Origin: Acorus gramineus | Taxonomy: Eukaryota > Streptophyta > Magnoliopsida > Acorales > Acoraceae | DNA length: 64,000 bases | Assembly (NCBI GenBank): GCA_030737835.1 | Contig: JAUJYN010000028.1 | Span: 496,001 to 560,000, forward strand | Direction of reading: 5' to 3' | Part shown: positions 12,037-25,609 of the stretch, in pieces | How the letters are laid out: each line of letters opens with the position of its first letter | Position numbering within the stretch: position 1 is the first letter of the stretch | The notes under the pieces: model-generated | Seen by the model: only the letters and a program-made list of their open reading frames with translations | Database searches by the model: none | What the model was told of the DNA's origin: nothing | Made by a program: the position numbers and the translations under genes

Positions 12037-13270
12037 TTACAATATTATATATATATATATATATGCCATTAATAAGTTTATTTTTTTCATTCAAAACTAT
12101 AAATTAGGATGCAAAAAGACCAACCTCTCTATCCATACTATATACACTTTTGGTGTCCTAAAAAATTCTGCTTTCAATGAAATCGAGCCGTCTGAATACC
12201 TATAAAAACAATGGTTAAAACATAAATTAATCTACATTATATAAGTTGACAATGGTCTAAAACAACTACCATTATTACTAACACTACTAATTAATCCAAC
12301 ACCATCACCAATACCTTAACCACAACCACCAACACCCATACCATGACCACCATCCACCCAAGCATCTATCATCACTTCCAATGCATCTCCAACAATCAAA
12401 ACATAGCACAACCATTATAAAATCCACCACAACCAACATCACATAAATAAACCTTAAGCATATACAACCATGCCCATCACTACCACCAAGATAACATTCT
12501 TACCATCGAAACCATCTCCCACATCATCACAAGCACAACTAAAACCACCTCCATCACCATCACCACTACCACAACACCACAACAACAAACCCTAAACATA
12601 GTACCACCACCTTTGAGACCACAAACACAATAACCTTCACCAATGCAATCACATCTCCCATAAAAAATACAAAATTTCAGGGAAAAAAAAGATTGGATCT
12701 TTACCTAAATGATTTGATTATCCAATTAGGGCATCGATTGTCCTCTCAGAGGGTCCGCGGGGAGTGCTTGTAAGGTCACCAGAACGGTCGCCGGAGCTTG
12801 TACCAGTCCCACTAGAATTCGACTGGGTGGTCGAGGAGGCACGTCTTGGTCGACGAAGAGCGCGGGAGAGGGAAAAAACGCGGGGAGATTGTGTGTGTGT
12901 TTTATTTTAACTCAGGTGGTGGGGAAGGGCTTTCTTAGTTTTTGGGCTGGTGGGGAGGGGTGGCTAGTGGGGTTAATGGATTTCAAAAGCAAACATATTT
13001 TTTGTGTTTTATTTTTTTTGGTTGGGGGGGAACAGCAAATGGCATGGTGGGGCTAGAGCTCCCCAAAATTATTCCTTTGCGTGTCTTTGGTGGTCAACCC
13101 GGTCTCCCGTAATGAAAAAAGTCACGTCCACTGGAACATTCCGAACCACGTAATTACAAAAGTGCCACTGAGGACAAAGTGACCGTTGAACTTCCCAAAA
13201 ACCCATGCCATTTCAAATTCAAAAGAGAGAGAGGAATGGAGACTCCCATCAGTGATTCAAAAAATCAAAG
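12037..13270. other. MULE 5' region and host-gene upstream DNA
   Basis: 12050-12070 is a TA microsatellite. 12230-12660 is a CA-rich, low-complexity stretch without coding potential. 12720-12900 is GC-richer and contains GAATTCGAC, GGTCGAG and GGTCGAC motifs like those of the 124-bp array; it is probably the leader of the minus-strand MULE gene. 13180-13270 is the likely leader of the small host gene that starts at 13271. The boundary between MULE and host DNA was not found. Confidence 0.4.
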
Positions 13271-14061
13271 ATGGCTCAGAAAATCATAGACAGTTTGGAC
13301 TCTCTCTGGTTCTTCTCCAACGTCTTCTCTCAAATCCCTCTCAAAGAGACTCCTCCAATCCTTCCAAACCAGAAATCTCAGCCTCCCCAAACCTTCATTG
13401 ACATCACAAGTTACAATGGTGATCTTGGTGACTCTAAAGGGTCTGTGAATCTGGAATTTCAATTTGAAGATGTGGGGTTCAATGTAAAGTCAGGTTTCGT
13501 CATGCCTGGGCTTCGACTGACGCTCAGGATGCGTGAGCCTTGGAAGGGGAGGGCCACGCTGTTATATATGTGTCACTTTTTGGCCTATTGGCAACCATTG
13601 GAGCATTTTTAGCAGTTTTAAAATTTTTATGTTTTTCGATCGGAACCGCATAATTTTGGACTGTTAGCTATCGTCCGAGTTAGAGGACTCCGATTGAAAA
13701 TCTAACTGCATATTATGTGTCCTGGTGCCGTTTTAAGCCACTCATGAAAATTTTATCGAATTCCGGCATCGTTTCCAAAAATTTCGCAGTTCCGGGGCGT
13801 ATCCGGGTTTTTAAGTCGCGCACTATATATATGTGAGTTCAAAAAAATCGAGTTACTATTCATCATCCCTACCATTTCACTTTCTCTCTCCCCTCTCTCC
13901 TTTTTCTCACTTTCAAGCCCCCTAGACCCCTCAAACCAAAAAACCCAAAGCACGGGAAGTGTAGATCGGGTCCCGATCTACACACCGGTGTCTTTAAATC
14001 CCGATTCCGGCGATCCTAGCCTCCCCGACCTCCCCTCTTTGTCCTCTGATTTGACCCGTTT

Positions 14062-17000
14062 TGTCACGCCCCAGGGCGGCCAACCCAGGGACGCGGCAAA
14101 TGTATATATATCAAATCAGATCAGAAGCCTACAACAGGAGGTCAATAATATATATCATACACAGACAACTAGAATGACACACATGCAACAAAAGGGACTG
14201 ACATGATATATACACCAAATGCGGAAGCAAAAGACTGAATCTGTGAATAAACATTCTACAGACTCGATACACAATCATACGTCCTGTGAGAGCCAATATA
14301 CACAATATACAACTGAACATATACCAACACGTGCCAAGCACGGAAATAAAATACATACAGCCAAGGAAAGGGATGCTGACAGCCTCTGGTACTCGCGGAC
14401 GTAGCGCTGCTCCGCTACTGAAGAAATCCCTCGGAAAGCTCCAACTGCTGCTCCGGCTCCAGCTCAGGCTCAGTGACCACTGGGGAAAAACATGTGCGAG
14501 GGGTGAGCCACACGCTCAGTGAACAGCACAACCCACGCATCACAGACAATATTTACCAATATTCCATTATTTTATCCAGCCATCAATACATAACAACATA
14601 AACCAGTGGTTCGTACTTCGCCGAACCACCACACCCTCACCCTCACCCATCCATGGGTGACATAGGATTTTGGGACTGATAATCATCTATTCACAAATCC
14701 AGTAGGTCGCTCATCGCCAACCCACTACACCCTCACCCTCACCCATCAATGGGTGACATAGGATTTTGGGACTGACTAGGCTGTTGGTCACCCTTGGTCC
14801 ACCGATAGTCTCTCCCTCCACTCCGTAGGCCGCCTGGTCTACTCCCACATTCAGCACAGTCCGAAACCAAATCAGGAGGTGCCTACTAATGGGAGCCCTC
14901 TGTCAGGAAGGCCCTGTCTAACGTTGGGGGTAGCCTCTACCGGATCCAACGCAGGGAACAGAACAGCCTATCCATACGCATATGATCCACTCGGATCCGC
15001 CGACTACATATCATTACCACTCAAATGTCATGAATTCCTCTGAATTCAACCAGGTGCATCATCAAGATGCGGGAACATGTACAAAAATCAGTAAGGCTGG
15101 AATATCATTGGGGGAAAGAAACTCGGAAGGGCGGCGTGAGTTCCCGTTATAGGATACCCCGACAACCAAACAAGGAACACGGAGTACCCTAACCCGGGTC
15201 TCACCGCTGTCCTTGCAAGGCCCCTCCCCTATAATATCTACCAACTATACTAATAATTATACCAATCATACAATCATTACATATAATATTATTGGGACTA
15301 GAACCTTGGGAGGGCAGCCTGAGGTCCCGATACAGGACATCCCGACAACCAAATAAGGAACACGGAGTACCCTAACACGGGTCTCAGCGTTGACCTCGCA
15401 AGGCTCCTCCCTATAATATTATCCTAAGGCATGCGATCTAACAGATACCAGCATTTAATTTAATAATTAAACTAGTAGGACGCATGCATAGGCCGGGGTT
15501 TCCTAGCATGAAAACCAGGGGACATGCTGCATGGCTCATACGCATATCCTATGGGTGCAAGTCCCTAACATGCAAGGACTAGGGTAGCATGCATTCTACA
15601 CATCATTCACACAAGCATGGATTACATATTATTTGCAGGTAATATTTATCCATGTCGCCCCAGGAGAGGTCGGTATACGCCCAAGTGCGTATAACGCCTC
15701 TCTATTGGGTTGGATTACCCCACTCACCAGAATCGGGGTCGTCGCGCGATCGTCCGTCTAGATCTGCAAGACAGACATTCAATATGGTGAGTTAAAATCC
15801 ATAAATACTACAAAATACATAAACCCACAATTAAACTCCCAACACTCGGGCAAACGTGCATACGACCCGCACGCACGCTAGCCCGAGCACTCCGACAACC
15901 CCCCGCACGGCCGGCCACCACCCGCACGGCCACCCGACCGCCCGGACGCGCCGCCGCGCCTCAGCCCGCGCACTCCGCGCACCGCCCGGGGCCCCGCGCG
16001 TCCACCGAGCCCAGCCGCGGCAGCCCGCACGCGCCCCGCACGCCGTGTGCACGCTCCACGCCCCGCGCGCGCCCCGCGCGCACCTCCGCCGCTCCGCCGC
16101 GCCCCGCGCACGCCTCGCGCACGGCTCCTCGCCCCGCGCCTCCTCCGCGCGCGCCCCAGCACCCAAGCGCTCCGCTCAGCACCTCCGCCAGCACCTCCGC
16201 GCGCACCTCGCGCGTCCAGCACCTCCGCCAGCACCTCCGCGCGCACCTCGCGCGTCCAGCACCTCGGCCAGCACCTCCGCGCGCGCCCAGACCAGCGCCC
16301 AGACCAGCTCCCATCAGCCCCTCGCGCACAGCACCACCCGAGCAGCTCGCACGCCTCGCACCGCCGCGACCAGCTCCCCCGAGCGCACGCCCGCATGCAC
16401 GCTCGCGCGTACGCACGCGCGCACGCCCAGCTGGCTCCTGCTCGTTGCCTGTGCAGCCTGAGGCCCCCAGCCCATCCAGCGCGCCCAGCACGACCAGCCC
16501 CACTCACCAGACCCGCGCACACTCCGCGCACACGCCGCGCGCACGCACACCCGCGCACGCACGCGCGCATGCCCGCGCGCGCCCGGCCTGCGCGCTGCCT
16601 GGCCGCTGCCGCTGCTCCCTGCTGCCCGGGACAGTCCCCCAGCCTGCCGAGCGCCTCCAACCACCCCTCCCACTGCCCCGACCACTTCCAACCACCTCCG
16701 ACCACCCTCCGACGACCCCCACCGCCACCAACCACCTCCCAACCACAAAACCCTCCCCTAGCAATCATCTAGACAAGAAATGAGAGGGAAAAGAGGCTTA
16801 CCGAGGGGAGGAGGAGATGTCCGGTGGATCTCCACGCGCCGAAACCCTTCCCACAAGCCTTCTCACGCCCCGATCTATCACGGCCCTCGATTTGGCTCGA
16901 AACAGAGGAGAGAGGGGAGGTCGGGGAGGCTAGGATCGTCGGAATTTGGATTTGAAGACACCGGAGCGTAGATCGGGACCCGATCTACGCTTCCCGTGCT

Positions 17001-17388
17001 TTAGGTTTTTTGTTTTGAGGGGTGTAGGGGGCTCGAACGGAAGAAAATCGGAGGAGAGGAGAGAGAGAGAGCTAGTCGGGAAAATGATGAATAGTGACGA
17101 GATATTTTTTATTCCTTTTAAGTAGAGCGCGACTTAAAAACCCGGATACGCCCCGGAACTGCGAAATTTTTGCAAACGATGCCGGAATTCGATGAAATTT
17201 TCGTGAGAGGTCTAAAATGGCACCAGGACACCAAATATGCAGTCAGATTTCCAATCAGAGTCCTCTAGCTCAGGACGATAGCTAACAGTCCAAAAATTAG
17301 CGGTTCCGATCGAAAACCCTAAAAATTTTAAAAACTGCCAGGACGCTCCAACGGTTACCAGCAGGTTAAAAGTGACACAAATATAACA
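14062..17388 (-). mobile_element. Complete inverted solo LTR nested in the 5' LTR
   Basis: Reads TGTCACGCCCC...ATATAACA on the plus strand, the reverse complement of a family A LTR, 3327 bp long. It is flanked by CGTTT at 14057-14061 and 17389-17393, the insertion footprint. No internal region remains. It is diverged from its host LTR, so it is a separate family member. Its palindrome (16966-16990) carries a matched base change in both arms. Confidence 0.95.
16966..16990. repeat. Compensated variant of the LTR palindrome
   Basis: Arms GCGTAGATCGGG and its exact complement around one A. Relative to the other copies the second base pair is changed on both sides (T:A to C:G), so pairing is kept. 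Confidence 0.88.
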
Positions 17389-20029
17389 CGTTTCGAAGGC
17401 CAAGGTAGATCGGGGCGTGAGAGGGCCGTTGAGAAGGGTTTCGGTGCGCGGAGAGCACCCGGTCACCTCTTCCTCCCCCTTGGTAAGCTTCTTTCCCTCT
17501 TTTTTCTTGTTTAGATGATTGCTAGGGGGGGGTTTTGAGTTTGGGAGGTGGTCGGCGGCAGTGGGGGTCGTCGGAGGGTGGTCGGAGGTGGTCGGAGGTG
17601 GTCGGCAGTCGTGGGAGGGGCGGTGGAGGCGCTCGACAGTCTAGGAGCTGCTGTTCGGGCAGCAGGCGACAGCAGGCAGCAGCGGCAGCAGCGCTGGTGG
17701 CGCAGCAGGCTGGGCACGCACGGGTGTGCGCGCGCGCGGGCGTGCGCTCGGGGCGAGCTGGGGGCCAGCGTGCGCGTGCGTGCAAGGCGTGCTGTGCGCG
17801 TGCGTGCAAGGCGTGCTGTGCGCGAGCGTGCAAGGCGAGCGTGGCGATGCGCGCGGCATGCGTGCTGGGTCTTCTGGGCGCGAGTGCGCGCGGGTCTGGT
17901 GCGGGGAGCTGATCGGGCGGCTGTGCGCGGGTCTGTTCGTGCAAGTGTGCGCGAGGGGCTGATGGCGAGCTGCGCGCGAGGAGCTGGTCGCGCGGGTCTG
18001 TGCTCGAGGAGCTGGTCGCGCGGGTCCAGCGCGAGGGACTGGTCGAGTGGCAATGCGAACGGGTTGGCGGTGCTGGGCGTGCGGGTACTAGGCGTGCGCA
18101 AGGTGGTGGCCGAGGGCAGTGCGTGCGGGTGTGCAGAGTGCGCGCGGAGGGCGCGGTGAGACGGTCGTGGTGCGCGCGACGCGCGGCGAGGCGGCAGTGG
18201 TGCGCGGAGGGCGCGGCGAGGCGGCGGAGGTGCGCGCGGGGTGCGCGCGGGGCGAGGTGCTGCGCGCGGGGGCCGTGCGGAGTGCTCGCGGGGCGGCACG
18301 AGGTGTTCGGGGCGCGCGGGCTACTGCGGCTGGCGCAGTGGACGCGCGGAGCCCCGGGGTGGTGCGGCGGCGTGTCCAGGCGGCGGGCAGGGGCCGGCGG
18401 TGTGCGGGGTGCGCGGGCTGAAGCGCGGCGGTGCACCCGGGCGGTCGGGGGGCCGTGCGGGTGGTTGCCGGGGGTGTTGGGTGCTTGATTTGGGTTGTGG
18501 TGTATTTTTGTGTATTTAATAGTATTGTGGATTTATACTTACCAGTTAATACCCTGTCTTGCAGATCTCGACGGACGGTCGCGCGTCGACCCGATTTCCG
18601 GTGAGTGGGACAACCCAACCCAGTTTGGGAGGCGTTACATGCTTTGGGCGTGTACCGATCTCCCCTGGGGCGTATAGTTTGTATTAATTATTGCAATTAT
18701 AATCCATGTATGCATGATGTGTGTGTAGAATTGCATGCCACCCTAGATTGTGTGATAGGGACTTGCACCCTTAGGATTGTGCATGAGCCGTGCATCCTGC
18801 CACCCCGCTATCATGCTAGGAAAGCCTGACCTATGCATGCGTCCTATTAGTTTGGTTTAATTAATTAAATGCAAACTGTAATTATTAGATAGCATGCTTA
18901 GGGAATATAAGGGGGCCTTGCGAGGTTAACATTGAGACCCGGGTTAGGGTACTCCGTGTTCCTCGTTTGGTTGTCGGATGTCCTACATCGGGACCTCAGG
19001 TTACCCTCCCAAGGTCTCTTTTCCCCTCCTTGTCTTATTTATTTCCCCGCATCCTGGTTATGCGCGCTGGTGGAATTCTGAGGAATTCAAGACATTAGAG
19101 TTGTAGAGATGTGCTGTCAGCGGATCCGAGTGGATCATATGCGATGGATAGGCTGTTCTGTTCCCTTCGTCGGATTCGTGTAGAGACTACCTCAGCGTTA
19201 GACAGGTTGTCCCGTGCAGGGGCTCCCATTAGTAGGCGCCTCCTGATTTGGTGAAGGACTGTGCTGAACATGGGAGTGGCCAAACAACCACGGAGTGAGG
19301 AGAGACTATCGGTGGACCAAGGGTAACCAACAGCCTAGTCAGTCCCAAAAGCCTATGTCACCTGTTGAGGGTGAGGGTGAGGGTATGGTGGGCCGGCGAT
19401 GCGACGACCCACAGGATTATGTATGGATGATTATCAACCCGCTAAGTCCCAACATCCTAGGTCACCTGTTGAGGGTGAGGGTGAGGGTATGGGGTTCGGC
19501 GATGAACGAACCCCCGGATTGTGATATTATGCCACTTGTGGCTTATGAATTGCTTAAATGTGGTTAATATGAACTGTATGCATGGGTTGTGCTATTCACT
19601 GAGCGTGTGGCTCACCCCTCGCATATTGTCTTTTCAGTGATCTCTGAGGGAGGAGCTTCCCGAGCGACTACACCGGCAGAGGGTAGCGCCGCGTCCCACG
19701 AGTTTTGAGGCCATCAGCACCCTTCTTTCAGTTGTATGTATATATTCTGTGCTTGGGCACTAGTTGGTTTATGTATGGATTTTATTTGTGTATATATATG
19801 GCATGTTGGCTCTCACAGGACTTATGATTATGTATCGAGTCTGTAGTATGTTTTGACTACAGACTCAGTCTTTTAGCTTCCGCATTTGGTGTATATATTA
19901 TGTCAGCCCTGCTTTTATCTGTGTTGTCATTTTAGTGATTGTTTGTGGTTTATTGTTGGTTTCCTGTACTGATATCATATATACACTTGCCGCGTCCCGG
20001 GGACGGCCGCCCTGGGGTGTGACAAAAGT

Positions 20030-20042
20030 TGGTATCAGAGCC
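20030..20042 (+). promoter_or_regulatory. Primer-binding site, initiator tRNA-Met type
   Basis: TGGTATCAGAGCC, five bases after the 5' LTR end, is the standard plant retroelement PBS complementary to the 3' end of initiator tRNA-Met. Confidence 0.95.
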
Positions 20043-20144
20043 TGGTCCTGTCAGAGCCAAATGTCTTCCTTTTGATAGAGATGAGTCCTAGGATTTCTAT
20101 ATGTGTATTCTGATCCTAGTGTCTGGTTTTCTTAGGTTGCTGAT

Positions 20145-23100
20145 ATGCCTCCTCGCAGAGGACGACGCGGACGTGGCCCCTCTCGACCCTTGGAGGTCTC
20201 CGGACCTGCCAGAGTCGAGGATGCTATTGGTGAGTCCTCAGCCGAGAGGTCAGGACCAGCGCAGGAGCCTCCTGCCTGGGAGCGCGCGTTTGCGCGGTTA
20301 GCAGATTTGGTAGAGACCCAGACGAGGGTGTTGGCAGATCAGGCACGGGAGATTCAGGAGCTGCGGGCAGCCCGCGAGGCAGTTCCGCAGGTTCCTTTGG
20401 TGGCGGATCCACCTGAGGTACCCGATACACCCCCAGTCCCCGTGGTGGAGATTCCGGCGGCCAGAGCTCAGGGTCCTCAGGAGAGGGAGATGGGGCTAGA
20501 GGCTGCAGCGAGGGTCCAGCAGAGTGGACTCTCAGCCTTTCTGAAGCTCCATCCTCCCGAGTTCCGAGGACAGACGGAGGACCCCCTTGCCCCCGAGAGA
20601 TGGTTGATGGAGGTGGATACCATCTTCTCGACGATGCTGTGCACAGATCGCCAGAGGGTCTCCCTGGCTGCGTTTATGCTGAAGGGTAGCGCCGCCGAGT
20701 GGTGGGCTACTAGATCAGTGGATATCCCAGAGGGGCTAGAGCAGCTCACATGGGCGGGATTCAGGGGATATTTCTTGGAGGAGTATTTCCCCTTCTCGAC
20801 GCGACAGACAGTGGAGCGGGAGTTTGAGCAGCTGACTCAGGGCACCATGTCCGTCGCTGACTACTCCACGCAGTTCACGAGGCTGTCCCGTTTCGCCCCA
20901 GCTCTGGTGATGGACGAGGCGTCGAGATGCCGTCGCTTCGAGCTCGGTCTCAGCAGTGCCATCAGAGTGCACGTCACCGCCCATGCTTTCACGAGGTTCT
21001 CCGACTTGGTCTCACGGGCGAAGACAGTCGAGAGAGACCTCGGGATCCAGGTGCGGGCTCCGACCCCGACGACAGACCAGAGGCCACCCAGAGGCCAGGA
21101 CAGAGGGCAGCGGAAGAAGAAGAGGGCCCGCTTCGAGCAGTCAGCGGCTCCCTCTCTTCCAGCAGATGTGGTGCCAGCGCGAGGCCCAGCACCCATCGCA
21201 GCCGTGCCGGTCCAGTCGAGGCGGCCAGAGACGAGGCGCTGTTATCACTGTCAGCGCGTCGGGCATATTCTGTATAATTGCCCTGACGCAGGCCGACCCA
21301 GAGTGATGCCTCAGCAGCAGCAGCAGTTGCAGCAGCAGCCGTTCCAGCAGCCGTTTCAGCAGCGCCAGCAGCAGCAGCCTCAGCGCCAGCCGCAGCAGCA
21401 GCCTCAGCGTCAGCAGCAGCAGCCACAGGGTGGCCGTGCTGATCAGAGGAGGCAGCCAGCGCAGCAGGCGAGGCGTGCCCTTGCTCCTCAGCCTCAGTTC
21501 GTCCAGGGCCGAGTGGCAGCGCTTTCGGCAGAGGAGGCCCAGGCATCCGGCAGCGTGGTCAGAGGTACTGTTCAGATCTCCCAGCTTCCTGCTTATGTGC
21601 TATTTGATTCCGGAGCCACCCACTCGTTCGTGTCTCCCGCTTTCGCGAGACGGACGGGTGTGGCGTCCGCTCCTCTAGATGCTGTGTTAGAGGTATCATT
21701 GCCCGTGGGAGACCGTGTTCTCCTCAGTTCGGTGTACCGAGGGTGCACGGTGGAGATCGCGGAGCATGAGTTTCCGGTAGAGCTGGTGGAGCTCGCGATG
21801 TCGGATTTTGATGCCATCCTGGGGATGGATTGGCTTGCAGCTAGTCATGCCAGCATCGACTGTTTCGCCAAGTCGGTGTCGTTCCACCTTCCTGGTCGGA
21901 GGTCCTTCCAGTTCGTGGGCGATCGAGACGTAGCTCCTCTGGGGTTCGTGTCGTCCATGCAGGCGTGGAGACTCCTTCAGGGTGGATGCGAGGGCTTTCT
22001 GGCTTATATTGCTCTGGAGGATGCACCGCTGCGGGCAGATATCAGTCAGACTCCAGTCGTGGCAGAGTTTCCCGAGGTTTTCCCCGACGATCTTCCGGGA
22101 TTACCGCCGGACCGCGCGATTGAGTTTGAGATCAATCTGCTTCCGGGGACCGAGCCGGTTTCGAGGGCTCCGTACCGGATGGCTCCCGCAGAGCTGAGGG
22201 TGCTGAAGGAGCAGTTGGAGGAGTTGCTGGAGAAGGGCTTCGCACGTCCGAGTGTGTCTCCGTGGGGAGCCCCTGTCCTGTTCGTCCGGAAGAAGGACGG
22301 TTCACTGCGGCTGTGTATTGATTACAGGCAGTTGAATAAGCGGACAGTGAAGAACAAGTACCCGTTGCCGCGGATCGACGATCTGTTTGACCAGCTTCAG
22401 GGAGCGTGTGTCTTTTCCAAGATCGATCTCCGCTCGGGGTACTACCAGTTGAAGATCCGGGAGTCAGATATTCCGAAGACGGCCTTTCGCACCCGGTACG
22501 GGCACTACGAGTTCAGAGTACTGCCTTTCGGGTTGACGAACGCGCCGGCGGCCTTCATGGATCTGATGAACCGGGTATTTCGACCCTTCCTCGACTCCTT
22601 TGTGGTAGTATTCATCGATGACATATTGGTGTACTCGAGGAGTCTGGAGGAGCACGCTCACCACCTCCGCACTGTTTTGGAGACTCTGGCTGGACATCAG
22701 TTGTTCGCCAAGTTCAGCAAGTGCGAGTTCTGGTTGGAGCGGATGGCCTTTCTGGGCCATGTGATTTCCGGTGAGGGTATAGCTGTGGACCCGGAGAAGA
22801 CGCTCGCCGTGTCGAATTGGCGTCGACCGTCGAACCCCACTGAGATTCGTAGCTTCTTGGGCTTGGCGGGTTATTACAGGAGGTTTGTGGAGGGTTTCTC
22901 CAAGATAGCCGTTCCTCTTACCCGCCTCACTCGGAAAGACGTTCGGTTCGAGTGGTCCCCTTCTTGCGAGGAGAGCTTCCAGGAGCTGAAGCGAAGGCTC
23001 ACCTCAGCGCCAGTTCTTACCCTTCCATCTGGGAGTGGTGGGTTCGCAGTATACACAGATGCATCGCAGTTGGGTGTGGGTTGCGTCCTGATGCAGCACG

Positions 23101-24944
23101 GTAAGGTGGTGGCTTACGCGTCTCGTCAGTTGAAGCCCCATGAGCAGAACTACCCCACCCATGACCTCGAGTTGGCTGCGATCATATTTGCGCTGAAGAT
23201 GTGGAGGCATTATCTCTACGGAGAGGAGTTCGAGCTCTTTACTGACCATAAGAGCTTGACGTATCTGCAGTCTCAGCCGGAGCTCAACATGCGACAGAGG
23301 CGTTGGGTTGAGTTCCTTACAGACTACGACTGTGACATCGCTTACCATCCGGGTAAGGCGAATGTCGTTGCAGATGCGCTCAGTAGACAGCCCCTGGGCA
23401 TGGCCGCCCACATGGCTGTCCGTCGTTGGAGGCTTCTGGAGGAGGCCGCTTGCTGGATCAGTGTTCGAGAGACCCCTGCGGGTGGCTTTTGGCCAGGCTG
23501 GTGGTGCAGCCGGTTCTTCTCGATGAGATCCGCACGGCTCAGGCACAGGACCCGCATTTTATAGTCCTCTCTGAAGGCGTCGCCCGGGGCGAGCGCCAGG
23601 ACTACCAGATTCGTGCAGACGGGATCCTGAGATTCAGAGGCCGAGTGTGCATCCCCGACGACGCAGAGCTGAGGCGGAAGATTCTGGACGAGGCCCATCG
23701 CTCGAGGTACACAGTGCACCCTGGAGGCACGAAGATGTACAGGGGCCTTCGTCGCGGCTACTGGTGGCGCGGGATGAAGACAGATATTGCCAGATTTGTT
23801 GCCCGATGCCTAGTATGCCAGCAGGTGAAGTCGGAGCATCAGCGCCCTGCGGGGAAGCTGCAGTCCATTGAGATCCCTCAGTGGAAGTGGGAGCAGATCA
23901 CTATGGACTTCGTCTCGGGTTTGCCGAGGTCACGTCGGGTCGCGATGCCATCTGGGTGATCGTCGACCGGCTGACGAAGTCTGCTCATTTCCTCCCCATC
24001 CGACTCACCGATTCTCTGGACACCCTGGCGCAGTTATTCGTCTCCGAGATTGTCCGACTCCATGGCACTCCAGTCAGTATCATTTCTGATCGAGACGCGC
24101 GTTTCACTTCGAGGTTCTGGCGTAGCCTCCAGCACGCCCTTGGTACGAACCTCCACTTCAGTACAGCGTTTCATCCTCAGACGGACGGCCAGTCGGAGAG
24201 GACGATCCAGACCCTTGAGGACATGCTGCGGGCCTGTGTGCTCGATTTCGGGGGCAGTTGGGAGAGGCACCTTCCGTTGGTGGAGTTTGCCTACAACAAC
24301 AGCTATCATTCGAGCATCCGGATGGCTCCCTACGAGGCACTTTATGGCCGCAGCTGCAGGTCCCCCCTGTGTTGGGATGAGGTCGGAGAGCGCCAGCTAG
24401 AGGGACCAGAGATCATTCACCAGACCTCCGAGATGGTGAAGACGATTCGCGAGCGTATCCGAGTCGCTCAGAGTCGTCAGAAGAGCTACGCCGACCGCCG
24501 TCGCCGTGAGCTCGCCTTCGAGGTCGGTGATCATGTGTTCTTGAAGGTGTCCCCGATGAAGGGCATCTTCCGATTTGGTGTGCGGGGCAAGCTGAGTCCG
24601 CGTTTCATTGGGCCTTTCCTCATACTCGAGCGAGTTGGAGAGGTGGCCTATCGCATAGCTCTGCCCCCACAGTTGGCTCAGGCCCATGACGTCTTCCACG
24701 TCTCGCAGCTGAGGCGATACGTCCACGATCCTGCCCACATCATCCGTTCGAGCCGCTCGTCTTCGAGCCGGACTTGTCTTTCGTGGAGCAGCCGATTGAG
24801 ATCATGGACCGCCGCGAGAAGAGGCTCCGCACCAAGACCGTCCAGCTGGTCAAGGTGCGATGGCAGCACCGTTCCGGTGCCGAGGCCACCTGGGAGCTCG
24901 AGGACGCCATGCGTGACGCGTATCCGCATCTTTTCCCTTCTTAG
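20145..24944 (+). mobile_element. gag-pol region of the Ty3/Gypsy element (fossil)
   Basis: Parts in order, with approximate positions: gag 20145-21230 with a coiled, Glu/Arg-rich start and a retrotransposon-gag core; CCHC knuckle near 21240 (CYHCQRVGH); a Gln-rich linker encoded by CAG repeats at 21310-21430; aspartic protease near 21600 ([10 protein letters not shown]); reverse transcriptase 22130-22780 (core FIDDILVYS); RNase H from about 23030 ([10 protein letters not shown]); integrase about 23640-24700 with an HHCC-type finger and catalytic core; chromodomain-like C-terminus ([17 protein letters not shown]). The RT order, PBS and C-terminus match plant chromoviruses of the Tekay/Del lineage. 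GC content and codon use differ strongly from the AT-rich host DNA. The region is broken at a few points. Confidence 0.92.
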
Positions 24945-24979
24945 ATGTACTTGTATTTATTTTGAGGACAAAATTTCCT

Positions 24980-24992
24980 AAGGGGGGGAGAA
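24980..24992 (+). promoter_or_regulatory. Polypurine tract
   Basis: AAGGGGGGGAGAA lies directly before the 3' LTR start TGTTATATATG at 24993, the expected plus-strand primer position. Confidence 0.93.
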
Positions 24993-25253
24993 TGTTATAT
25001 ATGTGTCACTTTTTGGCCTATTGGCAATCATTGGAGCATTTTTAGCAGTTTTAAAATTTGTGTTTTTCGATCGGAACCGCATAATTTTGGACTGTTAGCT
25101 ATCGTCTGAGTTAGAGGACTCCGATTGAAAATCTAACTGCATATTATGTGTCCTGGTGCCATTTTAAGCCACTCATGAAAATTTCATCGAATTCCGGCAT
25201 CGTTTGCAAAAATTTCGCAGTTCCGGGGCGTATCCGGGTTTTTAAGTCGCGCA

Positions 25254-25262
25254 CTATATAAA
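25254..25262 (+). promoter_or_regulatory. LTR TATA box
   Basis: CTATATAAAGG follows the conserved AAGTCGCGCA. Other copies have CTATATATATG at the same place (for example 6130 and 13824). It is the likely core promoter of the LTR. Confidence 0.7.
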
Positions 25263-25380
25263 GGATCAAAAATCGATTACTATTCATCATCCCTACCATT
25301 CATTTTCTCTCTCCCCTCTCTCTTTTTCCCACTTTCAAGCCCCCTAGACCCCTCAAACCTAAAAACCTAAAGCACGGGAA

Positions 25381-25405
25381 GTGTAGATCGGGTCCCGATC
25401 TACAC
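25381..25405. repeat. 25-nt palindrome, 3' LTR copy
   Basis: Perfect 12-bp arms around one T, about 120 nt downstream of the TATA box, hence probably in the transcribed leader. Confidence 0.9.
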
Positions 25406-25609
25406 ACCGGTGTCTTCAAATCCCGTTTCCGGCGATCCTAGCCTCCCCGACCTCCCCTCTTTGTCCTCTGATTTGGCCCGTTTCGAAGGCCAAGGTAGAT
25501 CGGGGCGTGAGAGGACCGTTGAGAAGGGTTTCGGTGCGCGGAGAGCACCCGGTCACCTCTTCCTCCCCCTTGGTAAGCTTCTTTCCCTCTTTTTTCTTGT
25601 TTAGATGAT

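Larger units (their letters stand above)
13560..20024 (+). repeat. 5' LTR of the complete element (interrupted)
   Basis: Begins TGTTATATATGTGTCAC and ends GGGTGTGACA. After removing the nested LTR and one CGTTT copy it is about 3.13 kb, against 3.10 kb for the 3' LTR. It carries the palindrome at 13959-13983 and a G-run cluster at 19473-19494. Confidence 0.93.
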
